The notes under the pieces: model-generated
Databases searched by the model: none
What the model saw: only the letters and a program-made list of their open reading frames with translations
What the model was told of the DNA's origin: nothing
In this document: piece after piece, positions 26,793-38,722 of the stretch
How the letters are laid out: every line of letters starts with the position of its first letter
Numbering within the stretch: position 1 is the first letter of the stretch
Translations under genes and position numbers: made by a program
Assembly (NCBI RefSeq): GCF_048128805.1
Contig: NC_136010.1
Span: 17,619,480-17,683,479 of the forward strand
Direction of reading: 5' to 3'
DNA length: 64,000 nucleotides
Source: Centroberyx gerrardi
Taxonomy: Eukaryota; Chordata; Actinopteri; Beryciformes; Berycidae

Positions 26793-28851
26793 GCCTACTG
26801 TGGGTTCATTAGTGTTCCAGTGGATCCAGAGCTAATATAATATTATAGAGATAATATCCTAATACTTCAATGGTCCACAGACGGTGACAGTAGATGGCTC
26901 CTGCTCCTGTGCCTATTAACTTTATATATCGTTATATTCGCAATAGAGTTTAATTATAACAATGAATGTTAATCTGAGAACATGAAATATGAGGCTACTG
27001 CCAGGGGGGAGATATACTATAGTTTTAGTGAAATGATGATGAACTGATAAAACCCCTTAGGAGAATAGATCAGTATAGCTGAACCACTATTAAATAGGCC
27101 AACCATAGACATTTAAGTACCTATAGGAAAATTAAAGGAATATCTTGTGTAGCCTGATTTGAATATTAGGCTATAGTAGGCATATAGCCTGATTTGAGAG
27201 TCAGTCACAAAGTAAATGCAATATTATGTGTTCATTCTTTAGAGAATGGTTAGATGAGTTGACTATATGTTATGAGCTCCAGGTAGATCAGGTAGATTGA
27301 ACAACTCCTCTGCCATCTTTTTTTATAGGCTGGAAAAACATTTGGACAGATAGAACTATAATTTAATAAAGTATTACGTTTTAACATGTAGTTTTAACAT
27401 ATAATGACCTCGAAGTGAAGACTACAACACACTCAGAAAAATCACCATCAAACAATCCAAGAATCAGCTGCTGAAGTGATTCATTAGCCCTATGTGTTTG
27501 GCTGCCCAAATATTTGTGAATTACACAGTAAGAGCAATTATAATAATACAGACAGGAAATATGTTCTGAACAAAATGTACATGTTTAACCTGATTTGAAA
27601 GGTTAAATGGTTAAACCGAATTTAAACAGCAGTCTCTTCCAATGTGATTTTGAATCTTTTACTCAAGCTGAACAGTTCTGTGTTGTGGTTTTCCAAGATT
27701 ACAGAAGTAACAAGCATGAACCTATATAGTCTGAAATGTCTATAATTTCATATTTTCAATATGAAAATGTTAAAATGTTTCCAAATTACATTTTGAACAT
27801 TAGACAGCAAGTTTGGGGACTGGATGAATTGTAGAACAAAAACAACATCAAAAAACATAATTCAAAGAGTAGCTTATCAAAGAGCTATGACAAAGAATAA
27901 AAGAAGCTCATTATTCTCTGTGCTTTGATGTTAAAAGTTTCCAAGGATGGGAGGAATAAGCCTAATAATCCTAAATATGCAATTTTAATACTGCAATGGT
28001 GCTTTGAGAAAACATAAAACATTATAAACAAATTCTAGTAGTTCTTAATAATGATATTGTTATTATCAGCAATAGACATTTTAGTGGCTCATTAGCTTGT
28101 GGCACATGTTTGTCACACTGGGCCAGTGCAAAATGATCCTTACTTGGAGGATGGGGGCAAAAGTGAAGTGAAGTGTCAGATAGTGAAGCTCCATCCCTGA
28201 TCACACACTGCTGCAGTTAAATGTAAATCCAACAGATGGCACAAGAAGCCTGTGAGTGGTGTGTGTTATGAAGTTGGGCCGGCTGCAGTGTTTTTTTAAA
28301 CCGTACATCATTTCTAGTGCCGTTCAAAAACAAATCAGTCATAGTTGGACATGCTGCCGTCTCCTGACCTCGCCTTCAAGCTGAACCAAAAAACTGAATG
28401 TATTGAGCATCAATGACGCACACATTTCTAAATAGTGCTGTGCCTCATAGATTAACTGCACAGTAGACACAATAGTAGTAATTAGATATTGACAGGTGGG
28501 GTCTGAATATAAAAACCGCATTTCACCTAGTTACAGATATAAAACAAAATACACAGTGAGAGTGATAAGTCCTCACTCTCAGGAATATGCTGGTGTGTGA
28601 ATCATCACTCTTACCACATGCCAATTTCAAAGAGCAGCTGGCAACTTTGTGCGTTGGATTGAAGCTGCTAGTAAAGGGCATAGAGGTTTGTCCTGTGAGC
28701 AGATGTATTGAGAATCATAAATGTGGCAATTAATTCCAGATGTTTTAGGCATAAATTCATACAGGGGCTGAAATAGCACTGGATTACTGGCCAATGAAGA
28801 TAATTTAGCTGGAAAGAGACAGATGAGAACACTCTATAAAAATGAACACAT

Positions 28852-28852
<1 letters not shown>
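26793..28852. other. Non-coding, AT-rich start of the gene desert
   Basis: No coding exon, RNA gene or clear repeat was recognised. Very AT-rich at 27000-28100. Confidence 0.6.

Positions 28853-28901
<49 letters not shown>
28853..28901. repeat. (CA)n microsatellite
   Basis: About 24 uninterrupted CA units. Confidence 0.97.
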
Positions 28902-28906
<5 letters not shown>

Positions 28907-31900
28907 TTATCATCCCGTTGCATCCTTAAACTGATACTATAATGGTTGGAACAAGAACAGTTCCAGCCCGCATGATGCAAGTAAATAATGAGCTTCTCTT
29001 TCGAGTGGCCTTGTCTGAAATGAGCACCATTAAACTCATTTTCCCAGCCATTGTCTACTGCCTTCTTCTCCCTTCAGACAGAAGTAGCTGCATAGAATCA
29101 AATTATGTTAAGCTCCAGAGGCACCTAACACAGAACAATTGGTGAAGAGTCCAACTCGGGCCGCTGAGACCTCTGTGCTCCGCAAGTTTCTGTGTTCCTG
29201 TGAATTTTCTGATGATGAAAACACTCGGGGGGGGGGGGGGGGGGGAGACAGTCGGTCGGTGATCTCTTCCCTGCTGCCGGGACCACAGAGAGCAGCAAGA
29301 GATCAGAGCCGCTCACCAGGGTGACAAAAAGCCTCAAAGGCTGCACTTGTTCAGCTGATCTTGCTCATGTCTTTAATGCATGATATAATAGTCTGGTGGT
29401 ATATCAGTTGAAGTATTCTAAATAACAATCAATTTCAGTCTGACATGCTGTACCTCCAGGCTCCAAATCATGACATTTGAAAACATATTCTGAAGACATT
29501 TCCATTTCATATTCCTGGAAAAGGTGCAATCATTTAAAAGTGGAATTGCTGATACAACTAGTGTCAAGCTGGCTAAAAGGAAAAGTTCAGGAATTCACCT
29601 CTTGACCTGAAAATAACTAACTTCAGCTTTATTATTTGGGTTGCTCATTCAGTGAATGATTGATGACTTTCCCTCTCATGATGGATTGCTTCATTTTCCG
29701 TGAGGCTGTTGTTTTGTCGTTTTGTCACATGATTGATGAGATAATTGAGGATCTTAATTGTCTACAACTGTTTATTTTGAATGAGAAGAATATAATCAAA
29801 GAACTGGATTGTACAGTGAAAGCCTTCTCAGAATCATATAGCGATGATGTTATGATAGTGGAGTTCTGTACAAAGGAGGGATACAGAAGAGATGGATAAA
29901 ATGGAGCAGTATAGCCCTATAACCATGTGTTCATGGTCTGGTTGAGAGAGTACTCTGCCTGACCTCACTCAGCACATGTTCATTAATCTGGTGCACATCA
30001 GAGCACCCACAATACAATTAGTCAATGGCCAGAATAGCCGTCTATTGTCTGTAACACATCTTTGATTCCCCTGACCTGAGGTTTAAGTTAATCGTTTATC
30101 AATCCGATGTAAAGCAGCAGAACTGTTGATGTATACTGTGTCGTTTACACGCTGTTGTTTACATGCAGGACTCGTGAATCCTTCTCTGGCTCAATTTAAT
30201 GTATTCAAAATCACCCTGCTTTCGATAGATTGCCTCCACACCGGGAGAGATCGAGCTCTGCTATTCTGAAAGCATTTCGTCCCAGCACTTCCTGTTTTTC
30301 CAAACATGAATTCAGGCGGTAGATGTTGGAGCTAGCTTCACAAAGCCATCTGCGGTGCTGCCTGAACGCTGCCAGGATTACAAGACTGGTGCTGTTTTTA
30401 AAATAGAACCATAGCTGACCAGATTTGACCCAACCAGAGACAGGGGGCTCTAGGTTCAGGTACGACACGTATTGTAAAGCGTCCACACACACACACATAC
30501 TGTACATCCCCTGCATGCAAAGCTGAGAACAGCAGGAACAGCACAGTTTATTAGTTCTCACTGAAAGAACACTGTAGGTGGAAATAAATTAAAAATAAAA
30601 CGTGAAAGAATGAGAACAACAGTCTTTTGTCATAACAAAAGATGCTTAATTAGGTTAAAAAATGCCCGTCTCTTTGATCCGGAGTGCAGTCACTGAAAGC
30701 CAGATTATACAGGAGAGAGCGGTGCAGGCTCCTCAGCTTCTCCAAACGCTACATGGTCTCCCTTTTCTTTTATGCATGTCTCCTCCTGTCAACCAAGTGC
30801 TTACATAATCATCTGCTTACTTTAATCTGTAGGCCTTTCTCACCACAGTTCTCGCTCTTTTTTACGTGTCCCCCCTCTCCTCTGTCATACCCCCTCCAAT
30901 GCACCCCCCCCCCCCCCCCGGTCCCCATTTTTCTCCTTCAGTGCTTTTATCTGACATGCCCACTGGCACTCTCACTCGCTCTCTTGTCCCTCTTTCCTCC
31001 ACCAGTGAGTGGTCATTGATTACTGTACATGGATTGTATGATGAAATGCCACTCGCCCACCTAACATCCTCTTGTCAGCTGCCCCTGGCGTCCCACTGCC
31101 TCTATCCATTGCTAACCTGTTTAATGTTCAGAATGTTATATTATCTTGCTGCAATCCAGTCCGGATTTACATCTGGAATTGCTTTTCAGTTGTGGCCGAA
31201 CGTGGAGAATAATGGTGGTGAGCCTTGCCAAGTTTAACTACAGTAATAGTACATCATTGCTCCACATGTGATGCCATTGCATCACAATGCCATGTGGTGG
31301 AAAGCACTATTGTTTATAATCATAAAAAAAAGGCAGATTAAATCCAATTTATTCTGTTGCTTGCTTTGCTTTGCTGTGCATATTAAAGTAAATGATCTGG
31401 ATTACTGTGTGAAACCTGATGACATACTCAAAGCCAGAAAGAGAGGTATCCACTTAGTCAGCTAATTAGCGAGTGACCTTTGTGTTAAACATAAAAGGTC
31501 TTGAAAATGGAGGGAGCAAAACAGGCGCTGAGGACAAACCTGCAACATGTATCTCCCATAGTGTATTTAGGTTTCATACCATGATTACATTGATGCACAC
31601 TATGAGGACAAATGTCTTCCCATTTATGATGGGCAACATCTGAAACAGAAGATGAATATGTGTGCATGCACATTCATGCATGTGTGCATGTGTGTGTTTG
31701 TGTGATAACAGTGGCAGAGGAAAGGTTGGAATTAATGTTTGACAGAGCCTTAGGCAAGTTGTAAAAATCTGTTTAACTGACCAAAATGGAGACGCAGAGA
31801 TGCACAGAGTGGGACTGAATTCACTCTGCAGGGGTGAGAACAGAGCGAAGAGACTGCGGCTGTACGGTGACTGCAACGTCACTACCTTTCCACGGCCGTA

Positions 31901-32507
31901 GTTAGTTGGCCCCGCAGGGTCACAGCGAGAGGTGACACGTGCCCGCGTAAACTGTCCACTCAGGAACCAGATAGGATGTAGAGCGGCTGTGACTCCCTAC
32001 TCTTATTTTAAGAAGATCTTCCACAAATAGGTTGCTCCCACAGAGACAAATAATTGGCGTGACATCTTGGGGGCAAAAGCATGAGGAGCAGTCTGCATTT
32101 TAATGCCAACCCTCCACAGGAAGAACCCAGTTATGCAAGCCAGCGGGCACGTTCTCTGGACTGTGTGTGTTTAAGGAAACTCATCCCTCAGAACAGAGCT
32201 TAGAAAGGGCATGGGGTGCAATGACATTTCACATGTGGAATATACTGACTAATACTAATTCTGAAGGCAGATTATGGCAAATCTTAATTATTTTGAAGTG
32301 GAATATTTGTGGTGCTGCTTTAAAGATGGGGGATTTGCTGTACTGATTTTACATAATATGCGGCAAGTATGTGACAACTGAGCCATTACAGATGGGTCAG
32401 TTGGTTGAATTGTATTTTGGTTCTTTGTTTTCCGTCTGTCCAGTTCCTCATTGTTTATTTTTGTTTACAGAACATGCAATTAATTTGATTGATTACCAGT
32501 TAAAAGG
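28902..32507. other. Non-coding tract with homopolymer G and C runs
   Basis: Holds a 19-bp G run (29227-29245) and a 16-bp C run (30904-30919). No exon with similarity was found; the minus-strand frame at 30211-30561 has no family likeness. Confidence 0.6.
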
Positions 32508-32690
32508 GGACCCATGGTGGCTCAGAAGGCTAATGTTCAGATACTTGGGACGACATTGGTTCATATCCACATCGCAGTATTTGTTACATGTCATGTCCTC
32601 TGTCGTCCCAATTACACTCCTTCTGTGTTACCTAATATACCAAAAAATATATCATCTAAAAGAGGATCTAAAAAAATTATGGCTAGCTTA
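32508..32690 (+). repeat. Decayed tRNA-derived SINE
   Basis: The head (catggtggctcagaaggctaatg) resembles an RNA polymerase III A box and ggttcatatcc about 45 bp later a B box; the tRNA-unrelated part follows (cctctgtcgtcccaatta...). The tail is A-rich (ctaaaagaggatctaaaaaaatt). Together this fits a SINE. Confidence 0.6.
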
Positions 32691-32741
32691 AGCAGTTGTA
32701 AGCATCAAAAATATGGAGAGTGAAAGCAACACACACAAACA

Positions 32742-32743
<2 letters not shown>

Positions 32744-32792
<49 letters not shown>
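32744..32792. repeat. (AC)n microsatellite
   Basis: About 24 AC units directly after the SINE-like copy, with degenerate AC repeats before it. Confidence 0.95.
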
Positions 32793-32795
<3 letters not shown>

Positions 32796-34632
32796 TGCAT
32801 CTGCGAGGAATACTTTGGGAGTAATGTGACAGACAGCTTATTAGGCCTGGAATGGGTTCTGAATATGGGAGTTGTTACATAAAACAGATTGTCAATGACA
32901 GAAAGGACTAATTTCATCTATAGCACACATCAGGGCCTGGCAGTTAATGGTGGAACAGCTTTCTCCCAACACCCCAAAACACTCACCATACCATGTGACA
33001 CTCATTGGATGAAACACACTTGGGATGACGAGGAGAAAGCAGAGACGAACCCTCTGTTTGCCCTCTGTCTGCCAACGACGAGTCACAACCTTGCATGGGA
33101 TACAATTCTGAATTGGATCGGTTACAAACTCTTTTATTGCACATGTAATCTAATAGGCCAACAATAAAATTGCACTTTGCTTTCACTTGAGATTACTGCT
33201 TGTGTACTAAATGGACTATAGGCTATAATAAGTGTGATAAAATATGCAAACAATGAGAGATAAATTGTGAGAGCAATTAAAAGTTGTCTCTACCGGGAAC
33301 TTACAATACAAAAAAAGGAAAAAATACATTTTATGGCAATAGTTCCTTATCCCTGTCTCCAAAACCATGGCATAATAGTTTTATCTTGATAATTTAAGCA
33401 AAATGTTGTATCGATGAGACAGACCGGAAAAAATCACAGTAATTGGTTTACTTTGCATTTACCTGACGCTGCTGAGTCCTGGATCCATCCTGACTTATAC
33501 AGGCTGCTGGTGCAATTAGACATGGTCTGCTTATCTCATAGGCATTTCAGGGAAAGCTTTATTGAAGAAGAAAATAATAAATAACACAGTATATTAAAGC
33601 TGTTAAATACTGTTTAACTCTGTTGCTCTTATAGCATTTTCAAATGCAGTGAAGCAACTCTGGGTCTTCATTACCATTTCCCAATATAATGCCAATTATC
33701 TGGCAGTATATGCATGTTTGGAACCTTTCAAGGTTGTTCTACAAGAAGTCAATTCTGCAAAAAAGTTTACTGGCCATGACCAGATAAACAGCACACACCC
33801 TTGATCAAAAATCTCTATTTCCCTATGGATACTCAATGGTGTCTGTGTATAAAACAACATTTCTTAGCTCAAGTCATCATGTATGCGAAGGACACCTCTC
33901 ACTTCACCACTGCCACATCATTGATGAATCACTCTCAAACTTGGTAAAGAGAGGCTCGGTGGACCCTAGTGTCCTATCTTGTATCTTCCACATCCCCAAC
34001 CGGACAAGGTCATTCATTGTCTGACACACAATCACAGACACGCAGCCCCACTGATCTGCCGGCTATTTGAAGGGCTTCTCCCTGAGCCTGGCAGCGTACA
34101 TGTCACTGTCCCCCATCCTGGCAGCGTTGGCAGTGCTTTGAAAGACAAAATGAACTTCCTCTACTAACATCTCAATCATCTGGACCCCAAAGGCAGATAA
34201 TGTAACAGCCAGCCAGCCTAAGACAAGTGAAATCTCATCATGCAGGTGTGGCTTCACCCCTTCACCATGACCCACAGTGCAAATAGCTGAGCTGGGAAGC
34301 TGAACTAATTGACTGTCTTGTTGGGAGACAATTATGTGAGGAGATAACTGTCAGATAACTTAGCTCAGCCCTTTGGAAAAGGAGAAGCTCCTACAAAAAA
34401 GTAGTCAGCTTACAACTCAACCATTGGCTGCTTCTGTGCCCATTTAGATATCCACCCTTGGATCAGATGCTGAAGTTATTAGTCACGGTCTTATCCAATC
34501 AACCATCCTTAATGCTTGTCCTATTGGGCATTTCTCTGGAGAGGACAGATTGTCTTTTATTGTCAGTTTGATTTCAAACTGGAGATTACTCATATTCACA
34601 CAGTTGCTGGTGGTGCAGACCCACACTGCTTT
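32793..34632. other. Non-coding tract
   Basis: No exon recognised. The part at 33880-34270 is of balanced composition and free of simple repeats, a possible conserved non-coding stretch, but there is no direct evidence. Confidence 0.5.
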
Positions 34633-34658
34633 CTCTCGCTCTCTCTCTCTCTCTCTCT
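34633..34658. repeat. (CT)n microsatellite
   Basis: Short CT run followed by TG-rich sequence to about 34745. Confidence 0.9.
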
Positions 34659-35016
34659 TTCTGTCCCTTCTCACTCTGTCTGTGTGTGTGTATGTGAGTG
34701 TGCTCATAAATGCACGAGCACGCATGTTTGTATGTGTGTGTGTCAACAAACAAATCTGTCCAGTCAACACACAAATAATCATAGCTTCATAGATTAAAGT
34801 CTTTGATGCTATTTGTTTCTTTACTCCCCTCGGATCATCAAAAAGCAGCAGCACTCCTCAGACACAAGTAACAAGAATTAAAACACACTAATGACGCCTC
34901 TGTGTGCATAATGATGAGTCAACCACCGTTTGCTCACGAGACCATGATTTCAGGTCCAGTGAGTTAATTCTCGGTCCCCCAACGCATGGGCTAAATGTTT
35001 TGTCGTGGGCCCTCAG

Positions 35017-35132
35017 ATGCCCCCACCCCCACCTCTCTCATCCCATGTCTCGATGGACCAAACGCTGCAGCAGCATCACCGGCAGCCTCCAAACTGCGTT
35101 TTCCCCGCCGTGATGGATCCCTCTGTAAACCG
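35017..35132 (+). CDS. Weak candidate coding exon in the gene desert
   Basis: An ATG (35017) after gggccctcag opens a frame MPPPPPLSSHVSMDQTLQ... rich in Pro, Gln and His that runs 38 codons to a good donor (AACCG/gtgagc, exon end 35132); the frame stops at once if unspliced. The frame is also open upstream to 34963, so it could be part of a longer exon with a start elsewhere. It sits in a GC-richer island. No protein family was recognised and no partner exon was found. It may be chance. Confidence 0.15.
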
Positions 35133-37633
35133 GTGAGCTGCAATCAGAAGACTACGGCACTCTGTAAAGGCAGCGGGGGATAGGCGGAGGACACGGCGAA
35201 CAATGACCACAGCGAAATTATAGGTTACATCTGAGGGGGGAAAGCAATTATATTTCTAGCAATGTTTTAGGACCGTCTTGTTTACCTTCCCGACAGATAA
35301 ACAGCCGGGTCTCGATGATATGACGGCCGACATGTAAGAGCTGGATAACTATTCCTGTGTGACCGACACCCATCTGCAACTGATTAGAATAAAATGAAAA
35401 AAGGTAAGCTTGTTGACATGTTCGGGCTTTACATCGGGCGTTGCGGGTTTCCATAATAAAAATGTAGGCTCGGTTGGAGCTCGGGCTGCATTGTTGCATC
35501 GTCTGTACTTGAGTTGAAATGATGGTTTGCCTCTTTGAATATGTTGCTCTTCACTTGTCAAACCCTGAGTATGGGTATAGTTAAAGGATGCCGACGTAGG
35601 TGACTTCTCAATGTCATGTCAACAGCCTGTTTTTATCACGAATTGTGAGAGTGATTCATTTTTGGCTACCTGGACTAGCGCTGACTCCAGACTGCCAAAG
35701 CCAAGTCAATTTACTGAAGCGATGGTAAATAGAATAGCAACAATCTCGGGTATTTAAACCAGTGTTTCAGCTCGTGAGGCTGGTTAACATGCAGCACCAT
35801 GTTTCATGAGGTGTGCGTGATTTGTGTTTGACAAAGTTGTCTGCCATGCATTCAGAATATCTAGGAAAATACATCAAGTGAATTCAGAGTTTTTGGGGAA
35901 GAAAACTGGTTTTCTTTTGAGAACAATAGACTCACTGCCATTAGTTTGTAACTCAAGAGTATTCTATACATACTGTAGATTGTCAATCTGATTGTCAATC
36001 ATCAATCAATCTTGAATTACCTCTGAGGGCCATTTAGACTTGGCTGGAGTTTTTGAGAGGTTATATGGTTGTCATTTTGTTGCTTTTGTTGAGTATAAAA
36101 TCTTAAATACAAGCTTAAATACAAGACCAAAGTTGGTGGCAGATAAACTATATATCTGCGGCAGATTGAACACAGCAGTATCCCCTCATACCTTCCCCTT
36201 TAACTCTCAACACTGTCATTGTTAGAATAATTAACAAGCTGATTTTAATTCTTTTGTCTGTGTAAAATGTCAGTGGCATGTGAAAACTATAATCCTGGCC
36301 TCATCGCACACTGTGAGCTCAGGAGGAGCACAGCCACCCGTCCTCTTGCTGGAACGGGAACTGGAGCTTTCTCCTCCGCCTGCCGGATCCCTGTGCGGAT
36401 GAAACCCAGCACACTTGCCTTGTGAAGCTGAAGACGAGGCTGAGCCGAGGGGGCAGATCAATCAGCCGGCTTGCATCAAGGCCCGGGCTATGGTTGTTGT
36501 TGTCGAACAGGACTCCCTACAATTAAAAGCCCATTTTGTTAGTGGAAGGCTGATTAATAATTCATCCCCTGCTCAATGGGACCACAAATCTGCGGATGGC
36601 ACGCTGAAGGATGTCAGTGTGGCAGTGTAGAGCCTCTCCCTGCGGAGACACGCTGAGCGCTGGCCCGGCCTGACAGCCAAAGGTTTACACATCAGAATAT
36701 ATGCTGTATGGCAAACACCTTTTCCCTGTGTTGACTGAAAACTTGTGCATTGTTTTCAAGCTTTTAGATGTTTATGAGATTGTTTACTTTTATAATACAC
36801 AGTAGAAAAAGGCATATAAAGTCAGGACTGAGCCGTACAACCAGGGTTGGATCAATAGAGGAGCTTCAGAAAAGATGCTAATTAAAACAGCTCTCTTGCT
36901 GCTGGACTGCAGGTTCTTGCTGATGTGTGTATCTCATATCTGCTGCCAGTGAGACAACAGCCATGGTGATACCAGGGAGTTTGAAAGAAACTAAGCTGGC
37001 CCTGATCCAGTATGGTGGGTGTTTTTAAAGTGGGCTTAGTCAGGGCTACTGCAGGGAAACACAGTGATTAGACGTGATACTACACACTATCACTGATCAA
37101 TATGACATCACGACAGCGATCACAGAAGGTAACATTAGGAGTCATTTCACACTAAGCCCCGGTAGAGTTGCTGCAAAAACTGTGTTGCTTCTGAGCCAGT
37201 GTGCAAATAGTCAGAGTGAATACATTAAGTTGACATTTAGATTACTGTCATGCAAATTGTCTGCATGAACAATTGTCCTCGTTTTGAAAAGGTTGCAATT
37301 TGTGATTCGTCCATGCAGTCAAATTAGATATGCATGTGTGTCCTCCTTGAAAGTTCTTTCAAGTTTTCAGCGGTGAAAGTAACTAAATATTTATAAGCAG
37401 TTTTTTGTGTCTTCTTTGGGTGTTTCAGAGGTGACAGTGAAAAGAACACAAGTGTTAAAACCTTGTGTGCCTGACCTAATGTGTTAGGGCATCGGCACTC
37501 TAAGGCTTCCTGAAGTATGACTGCTCATGCTGGGCCGCATTAGCTGTATCATGAGAAGAGAAAGAGCAGAAATGTCACAAAGTATTGGTCTAATTGGCAT
37601 TTCAATAGACATGGACAACAGTCTCTAAAATCC
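35133..37633. other. Non-coding tract with a possible conserved element
   Basis: No exon recognised. The segment 36280-36640 stands out as complex, GC-balanced and repeat-free, with aattaaaag and gattaataattcat homeodomain-type words. Confidence 0.5.
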
Positions 37634-37735
37634 TCTTTTCTTCTCCTTCTCCTTCTCTTCTCTTCTCTTCTCTTCTCTTCTCTTCTCTTCTCGTCTCTTC
37701 TCTTCTCTTCTCTTCTCTTCTCTTCTCTTCTCTTC
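37634..37735. repeat. (TCTTC)n pentanucleotide microsatellite
   Basis: About 100 bp, nearly pure TCTTC units with a few changes at the left end. Open frames of RRE-type repeats here are its translation. Confidence 0.97.
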
Positions 37736-38503
37736 CCCATAACTTTACATTCATTTGCTTTCTTCTACCAACCTCTCTGCTTCCAGCTGTGGGTATGTGG
37801 TGGGCGTAGGGTCAGCTGGTATACACAACAAGGTAATTACAATACAGTGGATTCACCAGCCTTGCATGTCACTGGTCACTTTGTGTCATACAGGATGATG
37901 CAGTACTACACTCAAGTGGGTATAGATTACCGAATTTCCCATGTCATTATGTATGCTGAAGCATGAAGCTCACTTTGTCAAAGTCCATGTTATTCTGATA
38001 TCACCATGTTACCTTCTGGAGCCATACTTGTGTATTTTATAGATTTGAAGATAAAAAAGGACAACACTAATATGCAAGCATGACCTTTGAATGTATGTTT
38101 ACTATATTCACCATAAAAACAAGCCTTCAGTGTGGCTTCAGTTCAGGCAGAAAAATGGTGCTCTAAACTCAGCCATGTGTACAATTCCTCCTTACCAATG
38201 GTGAAGTGTGTTACTGCTCCATCTGTTCAGCTATTGTCTCATCATCGCCCTCTCAAATATGTGGATAAAGAGGACTCAAATGGAGAGCAAAATGGTGTGA
38301 TTTCATCTCTGAGGAGAATGGCTCATCTCATTCGACGTGTCTTCATCAGAGAGATTTTATGACCCTCCTAACGCCGTTCTCAGTCCATCTCACGCAGGAG
38401 CTGATGAAGTGGATGGAGGTGATTAAACTCGGCCTCCATTGACATTGTCCTGAGCTGCTGAGTCAATGACCTCTCCTGCCAACGGGCCGCTATGCTGAAC
38501 AAT

Positions 38504-38722
38504 GTCCTCTCCTGTCCTAGTCTGTCCTCTCCTCTCCTGTTCTCCTCTGTCATCCCTCCTCTCCTCTCCTCTCCTCTCCTCTCCTCTCCTCTCCTCTCCT
38601 CTCCTCTCCTCTCCTCTCCTCTCCTGTTCTCCTCTGTCATCCCTCCTCTCCTCTCCTCTCCTCTCCTGTTCTCCTCTCCTGTTCTCCTCTGTCATCTCTC
38701 CTCTCCTCTCCCCTCCTCTCCT
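38504..38722. repeat. CTCCT-type satellite with a higher-order unit
   Basis: About 220 bp of (CTCCT)n interrupted regularly by a longer unit (tgttctcctctgtcatc...) that recurs at about 38538, 38626 and 38683. The long open frames on both strands (SSPLLSSPLL or RRGEERRGEE) come from the repeat and are not genes. Confidence 0.96.

Noticed and set aside
30211..30561. Minus-strand frame of 116 codons
   Set aside because: No family recognised, no splice sites fitting a gene, and CA-rich at one end.
38504..38722. CRISPR-like repeat-spacer pattern
   Set aside because: The spacing is that of a pentanucleotide satellite in a vertebrate genome; there are no unique spacers and no cas genes.
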